From Nocardiopsis sp. NRRL B-16309 (GTDB lineage Bacteria; Actinomycetota; Actinomycetes; Streptosporangiales; Streptosporangiaceae), in contig NZ_LGEC01000016.1 in assembly GCF_001279585.1 (NCBI RefSeq), forward strand, positions 248,001 through 312,000: a stretch of 64,000 bases of DNA. The letters run 5' to 3'. Below the pieces are notes generated by a model. It made no database searches. It was not told where the DNA came from and was given only the letters and a program-made list of their open reading frames with translations. The position numbers and the translations under genes were made by a program. Of this stretch, positions 1-11,486 are shown piece by piece; the first letter of the stretch is position 1; each line of letters starts with the position of its first letter.

Positions 1-2
1 AG

Positions 3-722
3 CAGCGGACGTCGATCGTCGCCTGGACGGTCGCGGTGGCCCTGTTCGCGCTGTCCTTCGGCACGCTCATCGCCGAGATCGACACGATGGTCGAGCAGAA
101 TCCGGAGCTGGTCACGCGGATGGGACTGGACGCGCAGAACATGTCCAGCGCGTTCCTGGGGATGCTGCTGCTCTACGTGGTGATGACGGCGGCCGCCTTC
201 GCCACGCTGTCCGTGCTCCGCACCAGGGCGGAGGAGACGTCCGGTCGCGCGGAGCTGGTCCTGTCCACGGCGGTCGGCCGGATCCGGTGGATGGGTTCGG
301 CGATGCTGGTCAGCACGCTGACCGCGATCGTGATGACGCTGCTGGGCGGCGCCTCCCTGGGACTCGGCGCGGCCCTGGCCACCGGGGACGACGACTGGGT
401 GGGCACGGTGACCGAGGCCGCCGCGGCCCAGCTGCCGGTGGTCCTGATGTTCGTCGGGCTCACCGCGCTGTTCGTCGGCGTCGCGCCGCGCCTGGTCGGC
501 GTGGTGTGGGCGTGGTTCGGCTACGGCCTCGTCGCGACGATCTTCGGACCGCTGCTGGACCTGCCGGAGTGGATGATGGACTACGGCCCGTTCGGGCTCG
601 TGGCCCAGCTGCCGGTCGAGGAGTTCGAGACGGCGCCCTTCATCGTGGTGCTCGGCGCGGCCCTGGCCACGGCGGCGGTCGGCCTGGCCGGGTTCCGCCG
701 CCGGGACCTGGCCACGGTCTGA
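3..722 (+). CDS. ABC-2 type permease, C-terminal part (cut by window start)
   Basis: The reading frame is open from base 3 and continues from outside the window, so this is the 3' part of a larger gene. The GTG at 36 is probably internal. About six hydrophobic segments are visible: near residues 4-24, 55-75, 95-120, 140-160, 165-185 and 210-230. They are separated by short charged loops, and a typical RRRDL tail follows the last. The pattern fits the permease half of ABC exporters annotated as exporters of polyketide antibiotics, whose ATPase would lie upstream. The substrate cannot be read from the sequence. Confidence 0.7.
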   Translation, partial: QRTSIVAWTVAVALFALSFGTLIAEIDTMVEQNPELVTRMGLDAQNMSSAFLGMLLLYVVMTAAAFATLSVLRTRAEETSGRAELVLSTAVGRIRWMGSAMLVSTLTAIVMTLLGGASLGLGAALATGDDDWVGTVTEAAAAQLPVVLMFVGLTALFVGVAPRLVGVVWAWFGYGLVATIFGPLLDLPEWMMDYGPFGLVAQLPVEEFETAPFIVVLGAALATAAVGLAGFRRRDLATV

Positions 723-834
723 GGTGGCGTGCCGCCGGTGCGCACCGGCGGCACGCCCCCGCGCCGGGCCTCCGCGCGTCGGGGCCGCCGCTCCGGGGGA
801 GGTACTCCGGGAAGGCGACCCGGAAGGGGGTCAC

Positions 835-1671
835 ATGGCCACGCGCCGCGGGCGCCGCCGCGTGCTCGTACCGATCGCCGCCGTCATCGTCGTCGTCGCG
901 CTCCTGGGAGTGTGCATGTGGAGCCTGCAGCGCTCACTGGTCTACCTGCCCGCACCCGGCGGGGTGCCCCCGGCCGGGAGCGTGCTCCAGGGAGCCGAGG
1001 ACGTGCGCCTGCGGACGTCGGACGGACTCGGCCTGGGCGCCTGGCTGGTCCCGCCGAGCGGCGCCGACCGGGACACGGCCGTGCTGGTGGCCAACGGCAA
1101 CGCGGGGAACCGGCAGACCCGCGCCCCGCTGGCCCGCGCGCTGGCGGACGAGGGCTTCACGGTGCTCCTGTTCGACTACCGCGGCTACGGGGGCAACCCC
1201 GGGCGGCCCTCCGAGGAGGGACTGGCCGCGGACGCGCGGGCCGCCTCCGACCTCCTCGTCGCGCGCGGCCACCCGCCGGAGCGGACGGTCTACTTCGGGG
1301 AGAGCCTGGGCACGGGCGTGGTGACCGCGCTGGCCGCCGAGCGCCCGCCCGCGGCCCTGCTCCTGCGCTCCCCGTTCACCTCGCTGGCCGACGTCGGCGC
1401 CCACCACTACCCGCTGCTTCCGGTCCGCGCCCTGCTGTGGGACCGCTATCCCGTGCTCGACACCATCGGCGGGATCGAGCGCCCGGTCACGGTCGTGCTC
1501 GGCGACGCGGACGGCATCGTCCCCCCGCGACAGAGCCTGGCCGTGGCCGAGGCCGCCCCGCACCTGGTCGAACGGGTGGTGGTGGCGGGCGCCGGACACA
1601 ACGACGCCGCGCTGGCGTTCGGCCCCGAGGTGGTCGCCGCGACCGTCCGCCTGGCCGACCACGCCCTCTGA
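835..1671 (+). CDS. membrane-anchored alpha/beta hydrolase
   Basis: 278 aa. Residues 1-10 are Arg-rich and are followed by one hydrophobic helix at about 11-30, a signal-anchor layout that puts the hydrolase domain outside the membrane. The nucleophile motif is GESLG with Ser157. The likely acid is in GDADG and the likely base in GAGHND, giving a complete Ser-Asp-His triad. FDYRGYGG is the oxyanion-side strand typical of Bem46/ABHD13-like hydrolases. The ATG at 835 has a purine-rich GGAAGGGGG ahead of it; an upstream in-frame start at 724 would add a low-complexity extension and is disfavoured. The substrate is unknown. Confidence 0.8.
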   Translation: MATRRGRRRVLVPIAAVIVVVALLGVCMWSLQRSLVYLPAPGGVPPAGSVLQGAEDVRLRTSDGLGLGAWLVPPSGADRDTAVLVANGNAGNRQTRAPLARALADEGFTVLLFDYRGYGGNPGRPSEEGLAADARAASDLLVARGHPPERTVYFGESLGTGVVTALAAERPPAALLLRSPFTSLADVGAHHYPLLPVRALLWDRYPVLDTIGGIERPVTVVLGDADGIVPPRQSLAVAEAAPHLVERVVVAGAGHNDAALAFGPEVVAATVRLADHAL

Positions 1672-1681
1672 CCGGCGGGGC

Positions 1682-2011
1682 TCAGGCGACGGGCGCGGTC
1701 CACGTCCGGGCCGCCTCGCGCAGGCGCATCAGCCGCTCCCAGTGCTCGGCGACCAGGGTCCGGCCGCGTCCGGTGAGGCGGACGGTGGTGCGCGGCCTGC
1801 CGTCGCCGCTCTTGTGGACCTCCACCACCTCCGCCGCCGCCAGCTTGGACAGGTGGCTCGACAGATTGCCCTTGGACAGGCCCGTGATCCGCTGGAGGAA
1901 GAGGAAGTCCGCGCTCTCACAGGAGAGCAGCGCGCTCGTGATCGCCAGCCGGGCGGGCTCGTGCACCAGACGGTCCATCTCCGCCATGTCCTCGAAGGGC
2001 GTCCCCATCAT
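1682..2011 (-). CDS. winged-helix (HTH_34/ArsR-like) transcriptional regulator
   Basis: 109 aa, a single winged-helix domain. Recognition-helix text ITGLSKGNLSSHLSKL lies at about residues 44-59, followed by a wing with GDGRPRTTVRLT. No metal-binding cysteine pair is present, so it is not a metal-sensing ArsR. Its ATG (2011-2009) overlaps the TGA of the upstream membrane-protein gene (2010-2008) in an ATGA, so the two are translationally coupled. Regulators of this small family normally repress the operon they belong to. The inverted repeat at 2624-2640, just upstream of the partner gene, is the likely operator. Confidence 0.85.
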   Translation of the reverse strand: MMGTPFEDMAEMDRLVHEPARLAITSALLSCESADFLFLQRITGLSKGNLSSHLSKLAAAEVVEVHKSGDGRPRTTVRLTGRGRTLVAEHWERLMRLREAARTWTAPVA

Positions 2012-2613
2012 CCGCTCCCGTTCGCGGTCCCCACCGCGGGGAGGGTGCGCACGAGCACGCGGTGGTCGAACAGGCCCGCGACGCACACGGCCGCGCCGCC
2101 GACGGCCGTCAGCACGACCATCGACGTGAAGCCCAGCGGGTGCTCGCCCGTGGGCGTCCAGAGCCCGAGGGGCAGCAGACTCGCCACCGCCAGCGCGGCG
2201 CCCACCACCAGGTGGTGGACGCGCAGACGCCAGTGCGGGTAGGCGCACAGGGCGATGGCCGCGGCGAACACCAGGCCGCCGACGCCCACCGGCCCCGGCG
2301 GAACGAGGTTGGCGGCGAACAGGGCCCCGACGCAGAGGGCGGCGAGCAGGAGGACGTGGGCCGGGATCCGCGGCCGTCCGGCCAGGGCCTCCACGACGCC
2401 GAAGCGCCGACGGTAGTACCAGCGGACCAGCAGGGCCAGCCCCGCCGCCACGGGGATCGCGGCGAACAGGGGTTCCACGCCGCGGCCGTGCAGGAGGGCG
2501 AGGCCCATCAGGAGCAGCCCGGGGGGAACGAGGTTGAGCCCCTGGTAGTCACGGAACCCGGCGGTGACGTCACGCAGCCGCCGGAGTCGGTCGAAGTCGG
2601 GTTCGGTGGGCAT
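2008..2613 (-). CDS. polytopic membrane protein, function unknown
   Basis: 201 aa. The N-terminus (about residues 1-28) is charged, with an RRLRDV motif. Four to six hydrophobic segments follow, including GLLLMGLALL, LLLAALCVGALF, GLVFAAAIAL and MVVLTAVGGAAV. No catalytic motif was recognised. It is the first gene of a two-gene unit with the winged-helix regulator, with an ATGA overlap. The ATG at 2613 is chosen because longer versions run into repetitive non-coding DNA. The gene may encode the membrane target or sensor of the regulator, but that is inference. Confidence 0.7.
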   Translation of the reverse strand: MPTEPDFDRLRRLRDVTAGFRDYQGLNLVPPGLLLMGLALLHGRGVEPLFAAIPVAAGLALLVRWYYRRRFGVVEALAGRPRIPAHVLLLAALCVGALFAANLVPPGPVGVGGLVFAAAIALCAYPHWRLRVHHLVVGAALAVASLLPLGLWTPTGEHPLGFTSMVVLTAVGGAAVCVAGLFDHRVLVRTLPAVGTANGSG

Positions 2614-2623
2614 CCGCGCCTCC

Positions 2624-2640
2624 GGTTTGTATCGCAAACC
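2624..2640. promoter_or_regulatory. perfect inverted repeat, probable operator of the winged-helix/membrane-protein unit
   Basis: GGTTTG and CAAACC are perfect 6-bp arms around the 5-bp centre TATCG. The site lies 11 bp upstream of the ATG at 2613 on the minus strand, where it could block transcription start or translation of the two-gene unit. Its TTTG-N5-CAAA symmetry suits a dimeric winged-helix protein. Confidence 0.55.
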
Positions 2641-2845
2641 TTTACTCCACCTTAGGCTCCGCTCCCCTCCGGCCGCAAGGGGGCCGTGGCACCGGACGGG
2701 CGGGACCGTTATGGGACGGAGCCCCGTCTGCGGGAGACCCGTGGAGGGGAGCCCCATCGCGCAAGCCCCGTGGGAACCCTGCGAGTGGGCCCCCGTCAGC
2801 GGGAGGTCGGTGAGCGGGGAGCCCTGTGGGCGGGAGCCTCCTCGC

Positions 2846-2952
2846 GGGAGCCTGGCGGCTGTGCATGAGGGCACCGCACAGGCGGGAGTCCCGTGAGAGG
2901 GGGCCTGGGGGCTGCGTATGGGGGCACCGGACGGGTGGGAGCCCCATGAGAG
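2846..2952. repeat. two imperfect 53-bp tandem copies in a gene-free stretch (2614-3004)
   Basis: Copy one is 2846-2898 and copy two 2899-2952. Both run from GGGxGCCTGG through GGGCACCG to CCATGAGAG or CCGTGAGAG, at about 80 % identity by eye. The 391-bp gap between the two minus-strand genes contains further short GGGAGCC(C/T) motifs from about 2700. Open frames across it are low-complexity and lack ribosome sites, so I treat it as non-coding. Confidence 0.55.
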
Positions 2953-3004
2953 ACGCGAGGGAACGGTTAGGCCGAGGGGCGCGGAGCTGGGGACGCGAGC
3001 GCGG

Positions 3005-3478
3005 TCAGCCGGGGAGATAGGTGAGGGCCCAGGCGGGCGCGTAGACCACGATGAGGAACCGCGCCGTGCGGGTGACGAAGGTGATGACGGCGAACCGCCA
3101 CACGCCGATGCGCACGACCCCGGCCAGCACCGAGACGATGACGAAGGGCGGCACGCTCGCGAACGAGCTCAGGGCCACCAGCCCCAGGCCCCACACCGGG
3201 CGCTCCTGCGCCTTCTCGCGCCAGCGCTCGGCACGCGCGGTCCAGCGGCCCGGGGTGGCGGCCTTGCGGCGCAGCCAGGGCGCGGAGATCGTGCCGCGGC
3301 CCACGTAGTAGTACGGCAGCTTGCCCAGGGTCTGACCCAGTCCCGCCGCGGCGGCCATCGCCACCAGGGCGCCGTCGTCCACCGCGACGACGGCCCCCAC
3401 GAGGTAGAGCTCGATGTTGAGGACCGGGATCAGCCCGGAGAGCAGGGCGACCAGGAAGGCCAGCCCGGTCTCGATCAC
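3005..3478 (-). CDS. small VTT/DedA-like membrane protein
   Basis: 157 aa. It is mostly hydrophobic: LAFLVALLSGLIPVLNIELYLVGAVVAV at the N-terminus, a GLGQTLGKLPYYYVGRG loop, a cytoplasmic Arg-rich stretch at about 75-100, then two more membrane segments ending RTARFLIVVYAPAWAL. The arrangement resembles SNARE-associated/VTT (DedA, YqaA) proteins, although it is shorter than canonical DedA. GTG at 3478-3476 overlaps the TGA of rlmN (3477-3475), so it is coupled to the tRNA/rRNA methylase gene. The molecular role is unknown; DedA relatives are linked to lipid flipping. Confidence 0.7.
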   Translation of the reverse strand: MIETGLAFLVALLSGLIPVLNIELYLVGAVVAVDDGALVAMAAAAGLGQTLGKLPYYYVGRGTISAPWLRRKAATPGRWTARAERWREKAQERPVWGLGLVALSSFASVPPFVIVSVLAGVVRIGVWRFAVITFVTRTARFLIVVYAPAWALTYLPG

Positions 3479-4578
3479 CCCTCGGCCGCGGCCAGCTGGC
3501 CGCAGGCCCCGTCGATCTCCTGGCCCCGGGTGTCGCGGACCGTGACGGAGACCCCGTGGGACTCGAGCCGCCGGACGAACTCGCGCTCGTCCTCCGGCCG
3601 GGAGGCGGTCCACTTCGACCCCGGGGTGGGGTTGAGCGGGATGAGGTTGACGTGCACCAGGTGGCCCTTGAGCAGTTCACCGAGCAGGTCGGCGCGCCAG
3701 GCCTGGTCGTTGATGTCCTTGATCAGCGCGTACTCGATCGACACCCGGCGGCCGGTGGTCCCGGCGTAGCGCCAGGCCGCGTCCAGGACCTCGTCGACCT
3801 TCCAGCGCGTGTTGATCGGCACCAGTTCGTCGCGCAGCTCGTCGTCGGGCGCGTGCAGCGAGATCGCCAGGCGCACCTGCATCTTCTCGTCGATGAGCTT
3901 GTTGATGGCGGGCACCAGGCCGACCGTGGACACGGTGACGCCGCGCTGGGAGATGCCCATGCCCTCGGGCACGGGGTCGGTGATCCGCCGGACCGTCTGC
4001 AGGACCCGCTTGTAGTTGGCCATGGGCTCGCCCATGCCCATGAACACGATGTTGCTGATCCGCCCCGGGCCGCCGGCGACCTCGCCGCGGGCCAGGTCGC
4101 GGGCGCTGGCGACCACCTGGTCGACGATCTCGCCCGTGGACAGGTTGCGGGTGAGCCCCGCCTGGCCGGTGGCGCAGAACGGGCAGTTCATGCCGCAGCC
4201 CGCCTGTGAGGAGATGCACAGGGTGACGCGGTCCGGGTAGCGCATGAGCACCGACTCGAACATCACCCCGTCGAACGCCTTCCACAGGGTCTTGCGGGTC
4301 ATGCCGTTGTCGCAGGTGATGTGCCGGACCGGTGTGAGCAGGGTCGGCAGCAGCGCCTCCCCCAGACGCTCACGGGAGGCGGCGGGCAGGTCGGTCATCG
4401 CCCCGGTGTCCGACTCCAGACCGCCGAAGTAGTGCTTGGCAAGCTGCTTGGCGCGGAACGGCTTCTCGCCCAGGTCGGCGACGACCTCGGCACGCTCCTC
4501 GGGGCTGAGGTCGGCCAGGTGCTGGGGCGGCTTGGCGCGGCGGGGGGCGACAAAGGTGAGCTCGGCGGGCATAAGCAT
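3475..4578 (-). CDS. rlmN: 23S rRNA (adenine-2503-C2)/tRNA(A37) methyltransferase RlmN
   Basis: 367 aa, the usual family length. The radical-SAM CxxxCxxC motif is in CGMNCPFCATG. GMGEPMANY, the SxHAP motif (ISLHAPDDELR) and IEYALIKDIND are all present. The near-terminal GACGQLAA supplies the second conserved cysteine, which forms the methyl-carrying mCys intermediate. It methylates C2 of A2503 in the peptidyl-transferase centre and of A37 in some tRNAs, using two SAM and a 4Fe-4S cluster. Three starts are possible (TTG 4587, ATG 4578, ATG 4572); none has a clear Shine-Dalgarno. The gene overlaps the downstream membrane-protein gene by GTGA. Confidence 0.95.
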   Translation of the reverse strand: MLMPAELTFVAPRRAKPPQHLADLSPEERAEVVADLGEKPFRAKQLAKHYFGGLESDTGAMTDLPAASRERLGEALLPTLLTPVRHITCDNGMTRKTLWKAFDGVMFESVLMRYPDRVTLCISSQAGCGMNCPFCATGQAGLTRNLSTGEIVDQVVASARDLARGEVAGGPGRISNIVFMGMGEPMANYKRVLQTVRRITDPVPEGMGISQRGVTVSTVGLVPAINKLIDEKMQVRLAISLHAPDDELRDELVPINTRWKVDEVLDAAWRYAGTTGRRVSIEYALIKDINDQAWRADLLGELLKGHLVHVNLIPLNPTPGSKWTASRPEDEREFVRRLESHGVSVTVRDTRGQEIDGACGQLAAAEG

Positions 4579-4747
4579 CCGTAACAAGTGGGTGGTCGAT
4601 GCCCGGAGTGGAACGGCGGTCGTTATACGACCTATACGCGGTCGCAGTGCGGCTCCGCCGGAGAGGGCACTACCTTCGATTCTACGTCCGGACGGACCGG
4701 ACTGGTCCGCCGACGGGTACGGCGACGATCGGCGTCTGGGAGGGCCG

Positions 4748-5833
4748 GTGACCGGAATCGACGTCCTGCTCGACGAGATCAGTCCCTATCAGAGCCGCCG
4801 CGTGGTCGTCGAATGCGACTCCCACACCACGGCCGCCTACCTCCTCGACGCGCGCGGGCGCATCCGCGTCCCCGTCTGGCTGGCCAACCATGAGAGCGCT
4901 CCCCGCACCAGCGAGTCGAGCGGCCTCTACGAGGGCCGGGCCCCGCTCATGCCGGAGGCCTACACCAAGCACCCGCAGGGCCGCCCGCGGTTCGACCCCG
5001 CGTGCCTGCGCGCCGTGTGGTTCGAGGAGGGCGACGGCGTCGCCCTGGTCGACGAGGAGGGCCTCCTGGCGGTCATCCCGGGCTGGGCCGAGGCCGACAG
5101 CGGGCTCCCGGGGTACGCGCGCGAGGCGATCGGCCGCAGCGCCTACGCCTGGGAGCTGGACTCGGTGCGCGGACAGCTCTGGCCCCGGGTCGTGCACGCC
5201 GAGGCCTACTGGGACTGGCGCCGCGCCTCCGGCGCCTGGCGCAGCGTCCAGCGCACGGTGCTGAGCCACCTGAACCGGCGTGTGGGCGAGGCCGGGCACT
5301 ACTGGGACGTCTCCGACGGCCATCCCCCGCTGCTGCGGGTCTCGGAGCGCCCGCCCACGGCGGAGCGGCCGTTCACGATCCTGTCCACCGTGGGGATGTG
5401 CGGGCAGCGCATGCCCACGCTGGACCGGTACATGGCCAACACCGCCCAGCACGCACGGGTGGAGCTGGCGCTGGCCACGACGCTGCCCGCCCACCACGCG
5501 GCGCGCGTCTTCCGGTGGATCGGCGCGTTCCCCTGGCGGGCGGTCACGTGGTTCGGGACCGGCCACACGGTCAAGTGGCTGGACAACCCCGAGGACCGGG
5601 CGATGCGCGGCGGCGCGGGCGCCGTCCTGCTCCTGGAGGACCCCGATCCGCTGGTCACGCGGCCGGAGCACCGGCCGCCGGACACCTCCGGGCTCTCCTT
5701 CCAGGGCGACCCGGTGCGCTGGCTGTGGATCGTGCCGATCACCCGGCCCGAGCACCTGTTCGCCAAGGAGCACGACAGTGCCACGCTCGTCGACAAGCTC
5801 GCGGCGGAGGGCCGCAGCTGGGTGCTGGGCTGA
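4748..5833 (+). CDS. SUFU (suppressor of fused) domain protein
   Basis: 361 aa, soluble, no signal peptide. The C-terminal half (about residues 170-360) carries the SUFU-like pattern: RPFTILSTVGMCGQRMP, ARVELAL, FPWRAVTWFGTGHTV and a C-terminal WLWIVPITRPEHLFAKE. The N-terminal half (IDVLLDEISPYQSRRVVVECDSHTTAAYL) is an additional acidic domain. In bacteria SUFU-fold proteins occur as stand-alone proteins or as immunity proteins next to polymorphic toxins; no toxin is visible here. The GTG at 4748 is set by GGGAGGG four bases upstream. Confidence 0.75.
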   Translation: MTGIDVLLDEISPYQSRRVVVECDSHTTAAYLLDARGRIRVPVWLANHESAPRTSESSGLYEGRAPLMPEAYTKHPQGRPRFDPACLRAVWFEEGDGVALVDEEGLLAVIPGWAEADSGLPGYAREAIGRSAYAWELDSVRGQLWPRVVHAEAYWDWRRASGAWRSVQRTVLSHLNRRVGEAGHYWDVSDGHPPLLRVSERPPTAERPFTILSTVGMCGQRMPTLDRYMANTAQHARVELALATTLPAHHAARVFRWIGAFPWRAVTWFGTGHTVKWLDNPEDRAMRGGAGAVLLLEDPDPLVTRPEHRPPDTSGLSFQGDPVRWLWIVPITRPEHLFAKEHDSATLVDKLAAEGRSWVLG

Positions 5834-5843
5834 CCGGACGGCG

Positions 5844-5987
5844 CTTCGCCCGGCTGTCGCTCGACCGGGCGGCCGTTTCGACCGGCTGCCGCTTCGCCCG
5901 GCTGTCGCTCGACTGGGCGGCCGTTTCGACCGGCTGCCGCTTCGCCCGGCTGTCGCTCGACCGGGCGGCCGTTTCGACCGGACGGCC
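5844..5987. repeat. three tandem copies of a 48-bp unit between convergent genes
   Basis: Units begin at 5844, 5892 and 5940 with CTTCGCCCGGCTGTCGCTCG and run through CGGCCGTTTCGACCG. Only a few substitutions separate copies. Each unit has a near-perfect dyad (CGGCCG-TTT-CGACCG). The array lies between the stop of the SUFU gene and the stop of the opposing DUF3592 gene, so it may act as a bidirectional terminator. Confidence 0.85.
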
Positions 5988-5994
5988 GTCCCCC

Positions 5995-6489
5995 TCAGCC
6001 GCGCGCGTCCACGACGAGCGCGTACACGGGCAGCACGTAGAAGAAGCCCACGAGCAGGATCCCGGCCACGACGAGCACCGTCGCGGCGGCGACCTGGGAG
6101 CGCGCGGTGACGATGTCGGCGCTCGAAGGGTCGGCCGGGTCGTAGGCGATCTCCACCCACTGCCCGCCGCGCAGCCCGTTGTGGCCGAGGGTGAGCCGCT
6201 GGCGCGCGGCCACCTCCACACCGTCCAGGGTGTGGAAGGTGAAGGGCGCCCGCGTCCGGCCGCCGCGGAGGAGCCGCCGGGGCTCGTAGTCCGCGTCCAC
6301 CCGGCCGGCCACCCGCGTGCCGGTGCGGCGCAGCCGGGCGATCCGCCACAGGTGGGTGATCCCGGTCCACCCGACGAGGAGCGGGAACAGCCACAGCGTG
6401 AGGAAGAGCAGGGCGTAGCCCAGCAGTTCGCCCAGGATCTCCTTGGGCACGCTCAGGCAGCCGCCGCGTTCCCCACCGTTCCCGCCCAT
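5995..6489 (-). CDS. DUF3592 membrane protein
   Basis: 164 aa. A first membrane segment (LLGYALLFLTLWLFPLLVGW) precedes a soluble beta-rich domain. That domain contains the DUF3592 hallmark of a variable strand (FTFHTLDGVEVAARQRL) followed by GQWVEIAYDPADPSSADI. A second hydrophobic hairpin (VLVVAGILLVGFFYVLPVYALV) closes the protein. The biochemical function of the family is unknown. The ATG at 6489 has GAAGGGAAG upstream; a GTG a few residues downstream (VPKEIL) is a possible alternative. Confidence 0.75.
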   Translation of the reverse strand: MGGNGGERGGCLSVPKEILGELLGYALLFLTLWLFPLLVGWTGITHLWRIARLRRTGTRVAGRVDADYEPRRLLRGGRTRAPFTFHTLDGVEVAARQRLTLGHNGLRGGQWVEIAYDPADPSSADIVTARSQVAAATVLVVAGILLVGFFYVLPVYALVVDARG

Positions 6490-6643
6490 CGCCGTCCGCT
6501 TCCCTTCGCTCCGCAGGGTCGCGGACCAGCAAAGCACGACGGCACACCGGCCGGACAGCCCCGGTGGGCGAAAACGCGCTGACGGCCGGGGCGGGGCCGG
6601 AGCACGCCCGCACGCCCGCACGGCGCCGGAGGCGGCGTCCCCG

Positions 6644-7018
6644 TCAGCGGGCGATGCCCCGCCCGTCCCGCGCCTGGTCCAGCACGCGGTGGAAGCGGGC
6701 CATGTCCTCGTCGCTGAAGCGCTCCACGAAGCTGCGCAGCGTCGCGCCGGGGTCGGGTCCGGCGTTGAGCACCTCGTCCATCATCCGGGCGGTGTACTCG
6801 GCGTGGCTCTCCTTCGCCCAGTACACCCAGGCGCGGCCGGACTTCCTCCGGTCCACCAGGCCCTTGTGGTAGAGGATGTTGGCGACGGTCATGACGGTCG
6901 TGTAGGCGATCTCGCGGTCGTAGACCATGGTCTCGCGCACGCGTCGGACGGGCAGCGGTGTCTCGGACCGCCACAGAGCGTCCATGATGGCCGCTTCGAG
7001 TTCCCCTAGCCCCCTCAA
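6644..7018 (-). CDS. BlaI/MecI/CopY-type transcriptional repressor
   Basis: 124 aa from the TTG at 7018. LGELEAAIMDALW opens the family winged helix, and DREIAYTTVMTVANILYHKGLVDRRKSGRAWVY contains the recognition helix and wing. The C-terminal part (about 75-124) is the dimerisation region. TTG is chosen because GGGGAG lies ten bases upstream and the resulting length fits the family. An ATG at 7081 would add 21 residues and overlap the putative operator. Such repressors are usually cleaved by a partner membrane protease of the BlaR/MecR type, but none is in the neighbourhood, so the regulated genes are unclear. Confidence 0.8.
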   Translation of the reverse strand: MRGLGELEAAIMDALWRSETPLPVRRVRETMVYDREIAYTTVMTVANILYHKGLVDRRKSGRAWVYWAKESHAEYTARMMDEVLNAGPDPGATLRSFVERFSDEDMARFHRVLDQARDGRGIAR

Positions 7019-7048
7019 GGCGATGTCACTCCCCGTGTGTCCAGAGTT

Positions 7049-7069
7049 CGTATCGCGATCGTAGACACG
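7049..7069. promoter_or_regulatory. dyad upstream of the BlaI-type gene, possible autoregulatory operator
   Basis: CGTATC and GACACG form 6-bp arms with one mismatch around a 9-bp spacer that includes the palindrome ATCGCGAT. It lies 31 bp upstream of the chosen TTG start on the minus strand. The position fits an operator, but this is by eye only. Confidence 0.3.
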
Positions 7070-7664
7070 AGAGGGCTTCATGTGTGGGAAAACCCGGGAG
7101 AGGACACAGATACGCCCGCCCCCGTCGGCCGGAACCGGCGATTCCGCACCGGCCGGACCCGCGCGGGAGAGAAAGGGCGCGGTCGGGGCCGCCGACCACG
7201 CGCTGGAGGCCGGGCCCGGGTCCCCTCCATCCCCGCTGGAACCGGCGGAGGGGACCCGGCCGTCCTGCCCGGCCTCGCACACACGTTCCGACGCCGCCCC
7301 GCGCCGACCGGTTCCACGTGTTCCGCGCCACACTCCCCGTGGCCAGGGGCGGCCATCTCTTTCACACGTCCGAACCACCTGGAATCATCACAAAAGCGAC
7401 AGGATAGACACGTTGGGCAAGGGGAACCACACGCAGAGGCAACAACCATGTGAAAGATTGTTAGCTATCTCCTAGTTTCAACAACCCTCGTGTTCCCCCG
7501 CAGGAGGCCGGGACAAGTAGCCTTGTACCCGACGAGTGCTGGCCAGGTCAGATGCTCCCCACTGGCGTGGGGACGCTCCCGATTCTTCTTGAGCCCGCCT
7601 TGCCAGCAGCCACCCGTCTTCCTACACATTCACAAGCGAGCTGCGGAAGTGGGCGATCTCCGCC
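7070..7664. other. gene-free region between blaI-type gene and kgd
   Basis: About 600 bp upstream of both divergent genes. It must hold the kgd promoter, but I cannot pick out a convincing -35/-10 pair. The last 230 bp are visibly richer in A/T than the surroundings. A small perfect hairpin ACAAG-TAGC-CTTGT lies near 7513-7526. No open frame with a ribosome site was seen. Confidence 0.5.
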
Positions 7665-11291
<3,627 letters not shown>

Positions 11292-11294
11292 CCC

Positions 11295-11474
11295 ATGTAC
11301 TACACCGATCGCGGAATCGAGGAGCTGGAGAAGCGCCGCGGCGACGAGGAGGTCAGCTTCGGCTGGCTGGCCGAGCAGCTGCGGACCTTCACCGACGTGC
11401 ACCCCGAGTTCGAGACGCCCGTCGACCGGCTGGCCACGTGGCTGGCGCGGCTGGACGACGAGGACGAGGAGTAG
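11295..11474 (+). CDS. DUF6104 small protein, partner of kgd
   Basis: 59 aa, highly acidic. It opens MYYTDRGIEELEKRRGDEEV and ends WLARLDDEDEE. It starts three bases after the kgd stop, so it is almost certainly cotranscribed and possibly translationally coupled. The same small protein follows kgd in many actinomycetes, which points to a role with the 2-oxoglutarate dehydrogenase complex, though none is established. The strong hairpin 12 bp after its stop ends the operon. Confidence 0.85.
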   Translation: MYYTDRGIEELEKRRGDEEVSFGWLAEQLRTFTDVHPEFETPVDRLATWLARLDDEDEE

Positions 11475-11486
11475 GCGGCACCTGAC

